Position numbers and translations under genes: made by a program. A model generated the notes under the pieces. The model ran no database searches and was not told the origin of the DNA. It saw only the letters and a program-made list of their open reading frames with translations. From Rhizobium sp. CCGE531 (GTDB lineage Bacteria > Pseudomonadota > Alphaproteobacteria > Rhizobiales > Rhizobiaceae): DNA of 64,000 bases. Numbering within the stretch: position 1 is the first letter of the stretch; each line of letters begins with the position of its first letter. This document shows positions 18,034 through 26,507 of this stretch, in pieces. The DNA lies in contig NZ_CP032688.1 of NCBI RefSeq assembly GCF_003627795.1, positions 240,635 through 304,634 of the forward strand. Direction: 5' to 3'.

Positions 18034-18056
18034 CTTGGCTCCTCCCAATCCTCCCG

Positions 18057-18812
18057 TTAGACCATGCAAAAGCCGCCGTTGACACTGATCACCTGCCCCG
18101 TCACCCAGGACGATGTTTCCGAAGCGAGGAAGGTGACCATTGGGGCGATATCGTCGGGCCTGCCGATACGGCGCAACGGGTAGGCCTTGACGATCTTCTC
18201 CCGGTTCTTCTCGAGGAATTCCGGGTCCGAATGGGAGGTCTCGATCAGGCCGAGCGAGACCGTGTTGACGGTGACGTTGTTGCGGCCGAATTCCCGGGCC
18301 AGCGACTTGCCGAGCGCGATCGTGCCGCCGCGCGCGGCGGCGGCAAGTGCAAGGTTGGCTTCGCCGATACGGGAGCTGTCGCCGACGAGATTGATGATGC
18401 GGCCGGAGTTCTGCGCGATCATCAGCGGCGCCACCTCATGGCAACAATTGATCGCGCCGTAGAGACACACGTCGATCTGCTGCTTCCAGTCTTGCGGGGT
18501 CGAGTCCACGAACCGCTGGTACTTCACGTAACCGGCATTGTTGACGAGAATGTCGACCGTGCCAAAGTCCGCCTTGACGGCGGCGATCATCGCCTTGACC
18601 TGGGCATTGTCGCTGATGTCCGCTTGGTAGGCTTTTGCCTTTCCGCCGCCCGCCTCGATGGATGTGACGACGGCCTCAGCTTCATCCCTGGAACGGCTGT
18701 AGTTCACCGCGACGACGGCGCCTTCGGCAGCGAGAGCGCGTGCGATATCCCCTCCGACATCCCGGCCACCGCCCGTGACCAACGCCACCTTGCCCTTGAG
18801 ATTGGTCTCCAT
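18057..18812 (-). CDS. SDR-family protein lacking the catalytic Tyr and Lys
   Basis: A 251-residue classical SDR fold with V-T-G-G-G-R-D-V-G (12-20), the N-N-A-G motif (91-94) and the C-terminal S-S-W-V-T-G-Q-V-I-S-V-N-G-G. The expected Y-x-x-x-K is replaced: the aligned segment reads L-A-A-A-A-R-G-G, putting Ala at 157 and Arg at 161. I checked the codons; this is not a frameshift. A normal SDR reaction is therefore doubtful, although NAD(P) binding looks intact. It may be a binding, isomerase-like or structural subunit. It lies between the CoA ligase and hydratase genes in one operon. Confidence 0.88.
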   Translation of the reverse strand: METNLKGKVALVTGGGRDVGGDIARALAAEGAVVAVNYSRSRDEAEAVVTSIEAGGGKAKAYQADISDNAQVKAMIAAVKADFGTVDILVNNAGYVKYQRFVDSTPQDWKQQIDVCLYGAINCCHEVAPLMIAQNSGRIINLVGDSSRIGEANLALAAAARGGTIALGKSLAREFGRNNVTVNTVSLGLIETSHSDPEFLEKNREKIVKAYPLRRIGRPDDIAPMVTFLASETSSWVTGQVISVNGGFCMV

Positions 18813-18878
18813 TGCATTGTCTCCTTGATACTTGAATTACTGCCTTCGCAGCGAATTGGTGAATGAGGCCAAAAACCG

Positions 18879-19646
18879 TTATCGGCCCAGAAACCGCGGC
18901 GAGCGCTTCTCGCCGAACGCCTTGCGTCCTTCGGCGTAGTCGTGGCTTGAACTCGCCTTGTCGATCAGTCTTTCCGCCTCGACACGGTCGAGATCCCCCC
19001 GAGCACAGCCGTTGAGGATGAACTTGGCACCCCTGATCGTCAGGGGAGCGTTGGCGGCCATGGCATTGGCACGTTCCAGGGCCGCAGAGTGCGCATCCGC
19101 TGCAAGCTCGTCGATGAAACCGGTGGCAAGCGCGTCGCGCGCGGTGAATCGACTTGCCGAGTATAGAATTCGTTTTGCCTCGCTGACGCCGACCAGCGAA
19201 AACAGTTTGCGGGTCGCGGAGACGCCATAGACGATCGACAGACGGGCGGCGGGAATGCCGAAGGTGGCACTCTCTTCCGCGATCCGAAAATCGCAGGACA
19301 TGGCAAGATGCGCAGCACCACCCAAGCAATAACCGCGCACAACCGCAACCGTGGGCTTGGAGACCTCGTAGATGGCGTCACCCGCCGCATCGACGGCGAC
19401 CTCGTAGCGTGTGCTTTCCTCCACTCCCCCCCGGACCGTCTCGAACTCGCTAATATCAGCGCCGGCAGAAAAATCGCTTCCCGCACCCATCAGCAGAATA
19501 GCGCGAATATCCGTATCACCGTCGAACTGACGAAATAGCTCCGCGAGCTCGCACCACATCGAAAAGGTCACAGCGTTGCGCTGCATGGGCCGATTCAGTG
19601 TGACGGTGGCTATACCGTCGGATTTCTCCACTAGAATATCACTCAT
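18879..19646 (-). CDS. Enoyl-CoA hydratase/isomerase (crotonase) family protein
   Basis: ATG 19646 (MSDILVEKSDG) is the natural start; a 62-residue upstream extension has no family similarity. The 255-residue crotonase has the CoA-binding A-G-A-D-I-S-E-F and oxyanion hole G-Y-C-L-G-G-A-A-H. At the two positions that carry the catalytic glutamates in hydratases it has His113 (G-G-A-A-H-L-A) and Ala133 (I-P-A-A-R-L-S), so simple water addition is doubtful. Crotonase-fold isomerases, hydrolases and decarboxylases also lack these residues; HmfE of furoate degradation, a crotonase-fold 2-oxoglutaroyl-CoA hydrolase, is one model. Confidence 0.87.
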   Translation of the reverse strand: MSDILVEKSDGIATVTLNRPMQRNAVTFSMWCELAELFRQFDGDTDIRAILLMGAGSDFSAGADISEFETVRGGVEESTRYEVAVDAAGDAIYEVSKPTVAVVRGYCLGGAAHLAMSCDFRIAEESATFGIPAARLSIVYGVSATRKLFSLVGVSEAKRILYSASRFTARDALATGFIDELAADAHSAALERANAMAANAPLTIRGAKFILNGCARGDLDRVEAERLIDKASSSHDYAEGRKAFGEKRSPRFLGR

Positions 19647-19741
19647 TTCTGCTCTTCTCTTCCCTGCTGACCCCGGACTAGCGGGCCCATGCCATCGCGG
19701 TGGGCGTGCCCGGCGCAAGAAAGCCGGGCACTCTATTTCGT

Positions 19742-20953
19742 TCAGTTCTTGACCAGAGGGCATTGGCTCTCGGAAAGCGGGCGGAACGCCTTGTCGCCGG
19801 GAATGGTCGTGACAAGCTTCAACAGGTCCCATTCGCTCTTGGATTCGGCCGGCGTCTTTACCTGGTAAACGTACATGTCATGCACCATCCGGCCGTCCTC
19901 GCGGATCTTGCCGCCCTTTGCGAAGAAATCGTTGATCGGCGTCTCCTTCATACTCGCCATAACCTTCTTGGTGTCCGTCGTGCCGACGGCCTTGACGGCC
20001 TGCAGGTAGTGCATGGTCGAGGAGTAGTCCCCTGCGTCGCCCATATGCGGCGGACGACCGACGCGCGCCTCGAACTTCTTGGCGAAAGCCCGGGTCTCGT
20101 CGTCGCGATCCCAGTAGAAGGCATTTGTCAGGATCATGCCCTGCGCCGTTTCGAGCCCGAGCGAGTGGACGTCCGTATCCCAGACAAGCAGGCCGGCAAC
20201 TGTCTTGCCTGACGAGGCAAGCCCGAATTCAGCGGCGGATTTGACCGCATTCACGAAGGTCGTACCGGAACCGGCCATGGCTACGACATCGGCGGGCGAT
20301 GCCTGCGCCTGCAACATGAAGGCACTGTGGTCGGCAGTCTCGATCGGATAGCGGACGGCGCCGGAAACGGTTCCACCGTTTGCCTTGACGATCTGGCTTG
20401 CATCCGCCTCGAGCGCGTGGCCGAAGGCGTAGTCGGCAGTTAGGAAGTACCAGTTCTTCTTGCCTTCCCGGATCAGTTCGTTGGCGGTGCCGTTGGCGAG
20501 CGCATAGGTATCATATGAGTAATGGATGCTGTTCGGCGTGCAGCCGTCGTTCGTCAGGCGTGACGAACCGGAGCCGTTGACGATGGCGATCTTGTCCTCA
20601 TCCTTGGCAACCTGCGTGACAGCCAGAGCTATGCCCGAATTGATCAGGTTGTTGATCATCGTCACGCCCTGCGAGCCATACCATTCGCGGGCCGTGGCCA
20701 CGGCCACCTCCGGCTTATTCTGATGGTCGGCGACGACGACCTCCAGCGGACGGTCGAGGACCTTGCCGCCGAAATCCTCGACCGCCATCTTGACGGCGGC
20801 AATCGCGCCCTCGCCGGCCTCGTGCGAGAACTGGCCGCTAACGTCGGTCAGGACGCCGATCCGGATCGGCCCTGAATCTTGGGCCTGGACCTGAACGCAC
20901 ATGGCGCCGATAGCCCCGGCGCAAGACAGCAAAATTCGTAGACGCTTCAACAT
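19742..20953 (-). CDS. ABC transporter periplasmic substrate-binding protein (branched-chain amino acid/LivJ type)
   Basis: A 403-residue type I periplasmic binding protein. The signal peptide is clear (basic M-L-K-R-L-R, hydrophobic core, A-Q-A-type cleavage near residue 24). The mature start I-R-I-G-V-L-T-D-V-S-G is typical of Livj-type proteins, and Y-F-L-T-A-D-Y-A-F-G-H fits the second lobe. This subgroup with a T-N-D-G-C-T-P-N motif often binds aromatic or other carboxylates rather than amino acids. It is the first gene of the reverse operon and faces the livGFHM operon across a shared regulatory region. Confidence 0.92.
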   Translation of the reverse strand: MLKRLRILLSCAGAIGAMCVQVQAQDSGPIRIGVLTDVSGQFSHEAGEGAIAAVKMAVEDFGGKVLDRPLEVVVADHQNKPEVAVATAREWYGSQGVTMINNLINSGIALAVTQVAKDEDKIAIVNGSGSSRLTNDGCTPNSIHYSYDTYALANGTANELIREGKKNWYFLTADYAFGHALEADASQIVKANGGTVSGAVRYPIETADHSAFMLQAQASPADVVAMAGSGTTFVNAVKSAAEFGLASSGKTVAGLLVWDTDVHSLGLETAQGMILTNAFYWDRDDETRAFAKKFEARVGRPPHMGDAGDYSSTMHYLQAVKAVGTTDTKKVMASMKETPINDFFAKGGKIREDGRMVHDMYVYQVKTPAESKSEWDLLKLVTTIPGDKAFRPLSESQCPLVKN

Positions 20954-21096
20954 TCCATCCTCCCAGATCCGGCGCTGCAGCTCCTCCGCGAGCGCTTTAA
21001 TTAAACTTGCGCTATCATACTTATGGTCAGCGAGACGCCGACATATGATCCGCCACTGTAGGGTGCTATGGTAAAATAGACAGAATTTGCACAGTT

Positions 21097-21120
21097 ATGC
21101 AAGCTTGCATTATTAGACTT
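21097..21120 (-). promoter_or_regulatory. Putative operator and promoter of the binding-protein operon (17-mer copy 1)
   Basis: Bases 21104-21120 read AAGTCTAATAATGCAAG on the reverse strand. The same 17 bases occur exactly at 25518-25534 and with three differences at 31225-31241. On the reverse strand AATAAT can serve as a -10 box with a weak TTCAGA -35 box 16 nt before it. A perfect 14-bp palindrome, ATGCAAGCTTGCAT (21097-21110), overlaps it. It lies between the divergent starts at 20953 and 21215 and is the obvious control point for both operons. Confidence 0.6.
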
Positions 21121-21214
21121 TGTGTGTTTTTCTGAAACTGCCTTTTGCGAGGAGAGGCGCGTGGCAGTCATCGTCTGACGCCACTGGAGGAAATCGAGCA
21201 GATAGGGAGGATCC

Positions 21215-21973
21215 GTGCCGGAGAACGCACCCATAATCGAGGCGCGCAATTTGACGCGCTCATTCGGCGGCTTCGTCGCCGTGAACAACGTCGATATCCG
21301 GATCAGGCGGGGACAGATCCACGCGCTGATCGGCCCTAACGGAGCCGGCAAGAGCACGCTGTTCAACCTGCTGACCAAGTTCCTTTCCCCGAGCTCGGGG
21401 CAAATCTTCTTCAAGGGCCGCGATATTACTGACATGGCGCCTGCCGACATCGCGCGGCTTGGCCTCGTCCGCTCGTTCCAGATCTCGTCGGTGTTTCCGT
21501 ACCTGAGCGCGCGCGAAAATGTGCGGGTGGCGCTTCAGGCCCGCGAGCGTGAGACGTTCTCGTTCTGGAAGTCCAACCGGTGTCTGAAGCGCTTTGACGA
21601 GGAGGCGCTGGCGCTTCTCGACAGCGTCGGTCTTGCCGAAAAGGCGCGGACGAAGGCGAGCGAACTGTCCTACGGACGCAAGCGCGCCCTTGAATTGGCA
21701 ACTACGCTGGCGCTGGAACCGGAAGTTCTCCTGCTCGACGAACCGATGGCTGGCATGGGAACGGAAGACATTGGTAGAACGGCATCGCTGATCCGACGCG
21801 TCGGCAAGGGCCGTACCGTACTGATGGTTGAGCACAATCTCGGCGTCGTTGCGGACCTATCCGACACGATCACGGTCCTGCGCCGTGGCGAGGTGATTGC
21901 GGAGGGAACCTATTCAGAGGTTTCGACCAATACCGAAGTTCGCAAAGCCTACATGGGAGGCACCCATGGCTGA
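21215..21973 (+). CDS. livG: ABC transporter ATP-binding protein, LivG type
   Basis: A 252-residue ATPase that starts at GTG 21215 behind AGGGAGG. Walker A is G-P-N-G-A-G-K-S-T, the signature is L-S-Y-G-R-K-R-A-L-E-L-A (the L-S-Y-G variant typical of LivG), and Walker B is E-V-L-L-L-D-E-P-M-A-G-M. It energises import of the ligand of the binding protein encoded across the divergent promoter. It overlaps livF by 8 nt. Confidence 0.93.
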   Translation: MPENAPIIEARNLTRSFGGFVAVNNVDIRIRRGQIHALIGPNGAGKSTLFNLLTKFLSPSSGQIFFKGRDITDMAPADIARLGLVRSFQISSVFPYLSARENVRVALQARERETFSFWKSNRCLKRFDEEALALLDSVGLAEKARTKASELSYGRKRALELATTLALEPEVLLLDEPMAGMGTEDIGRTASLIRRVGKGRTVLMVEHNLGVVADLSDTITVLRRGEVIAEGTYSEVSTNTEVRKAYMGGTHG

Positions 21974-22673
21974 ACCTACACTCTTGAACGTCAGCAATCT
22001 CGAAGCCTGGTACGGCGAGAGTCATGTTCTGCACGGCGTTAACTTCAATGTCAGAAGAGGCGAGGTCGTCACCCTGATCGGCCGCAATGGCGCGGGCAAG
22101 ACAACTACACTGCGAAGCCTGATCGGCGTCGTCGGCAAACGTACCGGCGCGAGCACCTATAAGGGCACCGACCTCCTGAAGGTCCCGGCCCACAAGGTCG
22201 CTCGCCTTGGCATCGGCTACGTCCCGGAGGAGCGCGGAATCTTCTCGAAGTTGAACGTCATCGAAAACCTCATGTTTCCGCCCGCCTGGCAATCGGGAGG
22301 AATGAGCGTGGACGAAATCTACACCCTCTTTCCGAACCTGAAGGGGCGCGACAGCGCGCCCGGAACGCGTCTTTCAGGCGGCGAGCAGCAGATGCTGGCG
22401 ATCGGCCGGATTTTGCGCACCGGAGCGGATTTCATCCTTCTCGACGAACCGACGGAAGGCATTGCTCCCGTGATCATCGAGGAGATCGGTGCCGCGTTGC
22501 GCGTTCTCAAGGACCGCGGCATGACGATCATTCTGGTCGAACAGAATCTGCGCTTCGCCGCGTCGGTTGCCGATCGCCACTTCGTGCTCGATCAGGGCAC
22601 GGTCGTCGACGAAATCTCCAATAGCGCGCTTGACGCCAACATGGACCGGCTCAACCGGTATCTAGGGGTTTGA
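21966..22673 (+). CDS. livF: ABC transporter ATP-binding protein, LivF type
   Basis: The start ATG 21966 follows GGGAGG and lies inside the livG end. The 235-residue ATPase has Walker A G-R-N-G-A-G-K-T-T, signature L-S-G-G-E-Q-Q-M-L-A-I-G-R and Walker B F-I-L-L-D-E-P-T-E-G, and the E-E-R-G-I-F motif seen in LivF proteins. It should pair with LivG on the two permeases. Confidence 0.93.
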   Translation: MAEPTLLNVSNLEAWYGESHVLHGVNFNVRRGEVVTLIGRNGAGKTTTLRSLIGVVGKRTGASTYKGTDLLKVPAHKVARLGIGYVPEERGIFSKLNVIENLMFPPAWQSGGMSVDEIYTLFPNLKGRDSAPGTRLSGGEQQMLAIGRILRTGADFILLDEPTEGIAPVIIEEIGAALRVLKDRGMTIILVEQNLRFAASVADRHFVLDQGTVVDEISNSALDANMDRLNRYLGV

Positions 22674-22706
22674 CGGTGACACGTTTCATTCAACAGGTAC
22701 AATCCG

Positions 22707-23594
22707 ATGACTGATTTTCTCGGGGTGCCGCTGCCCGTCCTTCTCGGCCAATTGCTGCTTGGCTTGATCAACGGCTCGTTCTACGCGCTGCTGAGCCTCG
22801 GTCTCGCGATCATCTTCGGCATGCTTAACGTGATCAACTTTGCACACGGTGCGTTCTATATGCTTGGCGGCTTCGCTGCCTGGTATCTTTTTTCCCGCCT
22901 GGGGCTTGGATACTGGGGCACTCTGATTGCCGCTCCCATCTTGGTCGGGATTTTCGGCGTCGTCGTCGAACGGCTGTTGCTAAAGCGGCTCTATCGGATG
23001 GATCACCTCTACAGCCTTCTCCTCACCTTCGGCATCGCGCTGATGCTGGAAGGGCTGTTCCGCCATGTTTTCGGTGCGGCAGGCAAGCCCTATCCCGTTC
23101 CTGCGGCGTTGACCGGCGGCATCAATCTCGGCTTCATGTTTCTGCCGATGTATCGCGCATGGGTCATCGTGGTTTCGCTTGTCATCTGCCTCCTGACATG
23201 GCTTGCCATCGAGCGCACGAAGCTCGGCGCCTACCTGCGGGCTGCCACCGAGAACCCGGCCCTGGTTCAAGCTTTCGGGATCAACGTGCCCCTGATGCTC
23301 ACCCTGACCTATGCCTTCTGCGTCGGCCTTGCAGGCTTTGCGGGCGCACTTGCAGCGCCACTTTATCAGGTAAGCCCCGGCATGGGCTCCAGCATCATCA
23401 TCGTCGTGTTCGCCGTCGTCGTCATAGGCGGCATGGGATCGATCGGTGGCGCCATCGTGACGGCCCTCGGCCTCGGCATCATCGAGGGCCTCACCAAGAC
23501 CTTCTATCCCGCAGCATCCTCGATCGCGGTCTTCGTGGTCATGGTGCTGGTAATTCTCATCCGGCCGGCTGGCCTGTTTAGTCGCGAGGCGTGA
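22707..23594 (+). CDS. livH: ABC transporter permease, LivH type
   Basis: A 295-residue integral membrane protein with about eight hydrophobic segments. The N-terminal L-L-G-L-I-N-G-S-F-Y-A-L-L-S-L-G-L-A-I and N-F-A-H-G-A-F-Y-M-L-G segments and the late V-V-V-I-G-G-M-G-S-I-G-G-A loop (ATPase-coupling) are hallmarks of LivH. It forms one half of the inner-membrane pore. It starts 33 nt after livF. Confidence 0.93.
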   Translation: MTDFLGVPLPVLLGQLLLGLINGSFYALLSLGLAIIFGMLNVINFAHGAFYMLGGFAAWYLFSRLGLGYWGTLIAAPILVGIFGVVVERLLLKRLYRMDHLYSLLLTFGIALMLEGLFRHVFGAAGKPYPVPAALTGGINLGFMFLPMYRAWVIVVSLVICLLTWLAIERTKLGAYLRAATENPALVQAFGINVPLMLTLTYAFCVGLAGFAGALAAPLYQVSPGMGSSIIIVVFAVVVIGGMGSIGGAIVTALGLGIIEGLTKTFYPAASSIAVFVVMVLVILIRPAGLFSREA

Positions 23595-23596
23595 AG

Positions 23597-24568
23597 ATGA
23601 ACGGTACCACTCTGTCCAGTCCCGCTGCCGCACACAGATTTGCTAGACCAACATGTTTTCTCATCTTGGTCGCGGTCGCTGCGATCCTGATAATCGCCCC
23701 GCTGGTGACGTATCCGCTATTCCTGATCAAGATCCTGTGCTTCGTGCTTTTCGCAGCAGCATTCAATCTGGGGCTCGGCTACGCAGGCTTACTGTCCTTT
23801 GGCCACGCGGCATTTTTCGGTGGCGGCGCCTATATCGCGGCTCACGCCGCAAAAGTCTGGCACTGGCCCTTCGAACTGGCCGTGCTTTCTGGAACCGCAT
23901 TTGCTGCCGTGCTTGGCCTAGTGTTCGGCGCGCTGTCCATCCGGCGGCACGGGATCTATTTTGCAATGATCACGCTGGCCCTTGCACAACTCGTCTATTT
24001 CATGGCCGTGCAGATGCCGTTTACCGGCGGAGAGGACGGCATTCAGGCTGTGCCACGTGGCTACCTGCTCGGCATGTTCGATTTGCGAAACATCACGGCC
24101 ATGTACTACACCGTGCTCGGCGGTACGGTCATCGGTCTCGTGATCATCTGGCGGGCGGTCAATTCGCCCTTCGGCCACACCCTTTCAGCAATCCGCGAAA
24201 ACGAAACTCGCGTGACCTCGCTTGGCCTCAAGCCAGACCGTTACAAGCTCATCGCCTTTACCTTGTCTGCTGCGCTGTCGGGCTTCGCCGGGTCGATGAA
24301 GGCGATCGCTTTCCAGCTTGCCTCTTTGGTTGATGTCACCTGGCATATGTCCGGCGAAGTCATTCTCATGACCCTCCTTGGGGGCATGGGAACGCTGATC
24401 GGTCCGATCGTGGGTTCGACCCTCGTCGTTGGCCTGGAGCACTTCTTGTCGACCAGCGGCCTGCCTATCACCTTCATCATCGGCCTGTTTTTCGTGATCT
24501 GCGTGATGATGTTCAGGCGTGGCGTTTTTGGCGAGCTGAAGCTCTTCCTGGAGCGCCGGAGCCAGTGA
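23597..24568 (+). CDS. livM: ABC transporter permease, LivM type
   Basis: The ATG at 23597 lies 7 nt after GAGG; an earlier GTG at 23591 overlaps the livH stop but is only 1 nt from that site, so I prefer the ATG. The 323-residue protein has the LivM segments N-L-G-L-G-Y-A-G-L-L-S-F-G-H-A-A-F-F-G and T-L-L-G-G-M-G-T-L-I-G-P, with about eight to nine membrane spans. It completes the four-gene transporter operon and is followed by a hairpin terminator. Confidence 0.92.
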   Translation: MNGTTLSSPAAAHRFARPTCFLILVAVAAILIIAPLVTYPLFLIKILCFVLFAAAFNLGLGYAGLLSFGHAAFFGGGAYIAAHAAKVWHWPFELAVLSGTAFAAVLGLVFGALSIRRHGIYFAMITLALAQLVYFMAVQMPFTGGEDGIQAVPRGYLLGMFDLRNITAMYYTVLGGTVIGLVIIWRAVNSPFGHTLSAIRENETRVTSLGLKPDRYKLIAFTLSAALSGFAGSMKAIAFQLASLVDVTWHMSGEVILMTLLGGMGTLIGPIVGSTLVVGLEHFLSTSGLPITFIIGLFFVICVMMFRRGVFGELKLFLERRSQ

Positions 24569-24597
24569 TAGGCGAAGTCTTCTTGTGCAAGTTAAAT

Positions 24598-24630
24598 GAA
24601 AAAGGCCGGAACGACAGTTCCGGCTTTTTT
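24598..24630 (+). terminator. Rho-independent terminator after livM
   Basis: GCCGGAA (24605-24611) pairs with TTCCGGC (24618-24624) around a six-base loop, followed by six T and preceded by an A run, so it can also work in the reverse direction for coxG, which ends at 24652. It ends the livGFHM operon. Confidence 0.9.
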
Positions 24631-24651
24631 GTGCCCAGACGTCCGTTCCTG

Positions 24652-25440
24652 TTATCGAGCTCGGGCGCCAAAGAGGTAGCCAATCGCCGCAGCCATTATC
24701 AACTGCACGGCGCTTGCCAGATCCGGAGACATTCGACCGCGGTCATCACCTGCCGGCAGAAGGCTGGGAAGCAGGCCGCCATAGACCGCCCACAACGCAG
24801 CCAACACGGAAACGAACACCACAAACGCTAGGACTGGAATCGAAGGACCCGCGCGCGCGACTGCAACCGCAGGCGCCGGCCCGGGACTAAAGGCTGCCTC
24901 TAGCCGCGCGCGATCCCTGCCAACGGACCTTTCGTCCTTCTGGGAGACACCTTCGGATTTCGGCGGGGTCAACCTGCCTGGTTCACCAGCCGCGTTTTGC
25001 CGCGCCTGGATCTCTTCCGCGAACCGCTTGAAGAATTGGCCCGCCATCTGTTTCGCAGTAACATCAATCAGCCTGCCACCAAGCTGCGACAGCTTGCCAC
25101 CGATCTGCGCATCGACGGTGTAGACAAGTACGGTGCCGCTGTCAGCCGGTTCCAGTTTCACGGTCGCGACGCCCTTCGCAAAACCTGCGACGCCGCCCTG
25201 TCCCTCACCAGTAATCCTGTACCCGTTAGGCGGATCAAGTTCGGAGAGCGTTACCGCTCCTTGGAAACGTGCTTTTACCGGGCCGACCTTCATAACCGCA
25301 ACGGCGGTCATTTCCGTGTCTGAAGACTTTGCCAGTTCCTGGCACCCAGGAATGCAAACTCTGAGCACGTCTGCATCGTTGAGTGCGGCCCATACGTCTT
25401 CCCTTGTCGCCGGAATTAACTGCTGGCCTGACATTTCCAT
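24652..25440 (-). CDS. coxG: CoxG-like SRPBCC protein with C-terminal membrane anchor
   Basis: A 262-residue protein with an N-terminal CoxG/START-like domain: M-x-M-S-G-Q-Q-L-I-P-A, D-V-L-R-V-C-I-P-G-C, V-G-P-V-K-A-R-F-Q-G and a G-G-V-A-G-F-A-K-G glycine segment. A proline/alanine-rich linker leads to two hydrophobic helices near the C-terminus. CoxG recruits carbon monoxide dehydrogenase to the membrane in CO oxidisers; in other molybdenum-hydroxylase loci its role is inferred by analogy. Here it is transcribed divergently from coxMSL and probably tethers or matures that enzyme. Confidence 0.88.
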   Translation of the reverse strand: MEMSGQQLIPATREDVWAALNDADVLRVCIPGCQELAKSSDTEMTAVAVMKVGPVKARFQGAVTLSELDPPNGYRITGEGQGGVAGFAKGVATVKLEPADSGTVLVYTVDAQIGGKLSQLGGRLIDVTAKQMAGQFFKRFAEEIQARQNAAGEPGRLTPPKSEGVSQKDERSVGRDRARLEAAFSPGPAPAVAVARAGPSIPVLAFVVFVSVLAALWAVYGGLLPSLLPAGDDRGRMSPDLASAVQLIMAAAIGYLFGARAR

Positions 25441-25501
25441 GGATACATCTCCTCACCTGACGATTGGGTGTTGCCGCCCTCGGGCGGCGAAATCACATTG
25501 C

Positions 25502-25534
25502 TTGACATTCCTATCTTAAGTCTAATAATGCAAG
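25502..25534 (+). promoter_or_regulatory. Sigma-70-type promoter with overlapping 17-mer operator (copy 2) for the molybdenum hydroxylase operon
   Basis: TTGACA (25502-25507) and AATAAT (25524-25529) are spaced by 16 nt. The -10 box lies inside AAGTCTAATAATGCAAG (25518-25534), identical on 17 of 17 bases to the copy upstream of the binding-protein operon. A regulator bound here would block polymerase. The position, 89 nt before the coxM start and 62 nt from coxG, suits control of the forward operon and maybe both. Confidence 0.65.
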
Positions 25535-25563
25535 TGAAAATTCGAGCTTCGCGTTGAGCCGCC

Positions 25564-25626
25564 ATGAGGGAGGAACAAAACGTGCCGAGAAAGTTAGTAT
25601 CGCAGGTGAGGTCGCAGACGCCATGA
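25564..25626 (+). CDS. Possible short leader peptide coupled to coxM
   Basis: A 20-codon frame starting ATG 25564, or a 14-codon frame starting at GTG 25582 directly behind GGGAGGAAC, ends with TGA that overlaps the coxM ATG. coxM itself has only a weak ribosome site, so translation of this leader may carry ribosomes into coxM. There is no homology evidence, and it may be untranslated leader. Confidence 0.3.
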   Translation: MREEQNVPRKLVSQVRSQTP

Positions 25627-26507
25627 AGCCCGCGCCGTTTGACTACATCGCTCCCACCACGATCGATGAGGTTGCCGCGGCACTTGGCGCTGCCGAGGGA
25701 GACGGTAAGATCATCGCCGGGGGCCAGAGCCTCATGCCGATGATCAACTTTCGATTGGTGAAACCGACCATTCTTATCGACATCAACCGGGTGGCCGGCC
25801 TTGATCGGATCGAACTGCACGGAGATCGGGTGAGGATCGGCGCGACGGTACGCCATCACATGACCGCGACAGACGCGATCATCCGCCAACACTTGCCGAT
25901 CGTGCATGAGGCGATGCATCACGTCGCTCATATGACGGTGCGCAACCGCGGTACCTTCTGCGGCAGCGTCGCGCATGCGGATCCGGCGACCGAGATGCCG
26001 ATGATGACACGGTTTCTCGATGGGACAGTCATCGCCTACTCTCAGCGCGGTGTACGCGAAATACCTGCAGCCAAATTTTTTGTCGGATCGCTGGTCAATT
26101 CGCTCGAACAAGATGAGTTCGTGATCGGCGTCGAGCTCGATGCGATGAAACCAGATGCCGGATGGGGCTTTGAGGAATTTGCAAAGCGCCACGGGGACTT
26201 CGCGCTCGCCTGCTTTGCGACGACGCTGCGTTATGTAGATGGCATGGCGTCTGACGTTCGCGTTGGCATGATGGGTGTTGGTGAAACCCCGCTGCGGCTC
26301 GAAGAGATCGAGGACATCATCGAGGGGACGGATGTGTCCGAGCCGGTTCTCGATGGGGTGGCGAACCGCCTGGCTGGAATTCTCACCCCCAACACGGATA
26401 TCCATGCCTCTGCAGATTACCGTAGACATCTCTCCGGCGTCCTCGCCAAACGAGCCCTTCGCGCCGCCTGGAGCCGCGCGAACCACGAAAGGCTTCAAGC
26501 AAGATGA
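25623..26507 (+). CDS. coxM: Molybdenum hydroxylase FAD-binding medium subunit (CoxM/CutM type)
   Basis: I place the start at ATG 25623 (MKPAPFDYIAPTT), where family homology begins. The 294-residue subunit has both FAD loops: the I-I-A-G-G-Q-S-L-M-P motif (about 35-44) and the T-V-R-N-R-G-T-F-C-G-S-V-A-H-A-D-P-A-x-E motif. It passes electrons from the iron-sulfur subunit to an acceptor. It is followed by the small and large subunits in CutM-CutS-CutL order with ATGA overlaps. Confidence 0.92.
   Translation: MKPAPFDYIAPTTIDEVAAALGAAEGDGKIIAGGQSLMPMINFRLVKPTILIDINRVAGLDRIELHGDRVRIGATVRHHMTATDAIIRQHLPIVHEAMHHVAHMTVRNRGTFCGSVAHADPATEMPMMTRFLDGTVIAYSQRGVREIPAAKFFVGSLVNSLEQDEFVIGVELDAMKPDAGWGFEEFAKRHGDFALACFATTLRYVDGMASDVRVGMMGVGETPLRLEEIEDIIEGTDVSEPVLDGVANRLAGILTPNTDIHASADYRRHLSGVLAKRALRAAWSRANHERLQAR

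Noticed and set aside
15647..18866. Forward frames of 220-340 codons opposite the reverse CoA-ligase operon
   Set aside because: All are antisense shadows of enzymes with complete catalytic motifs.
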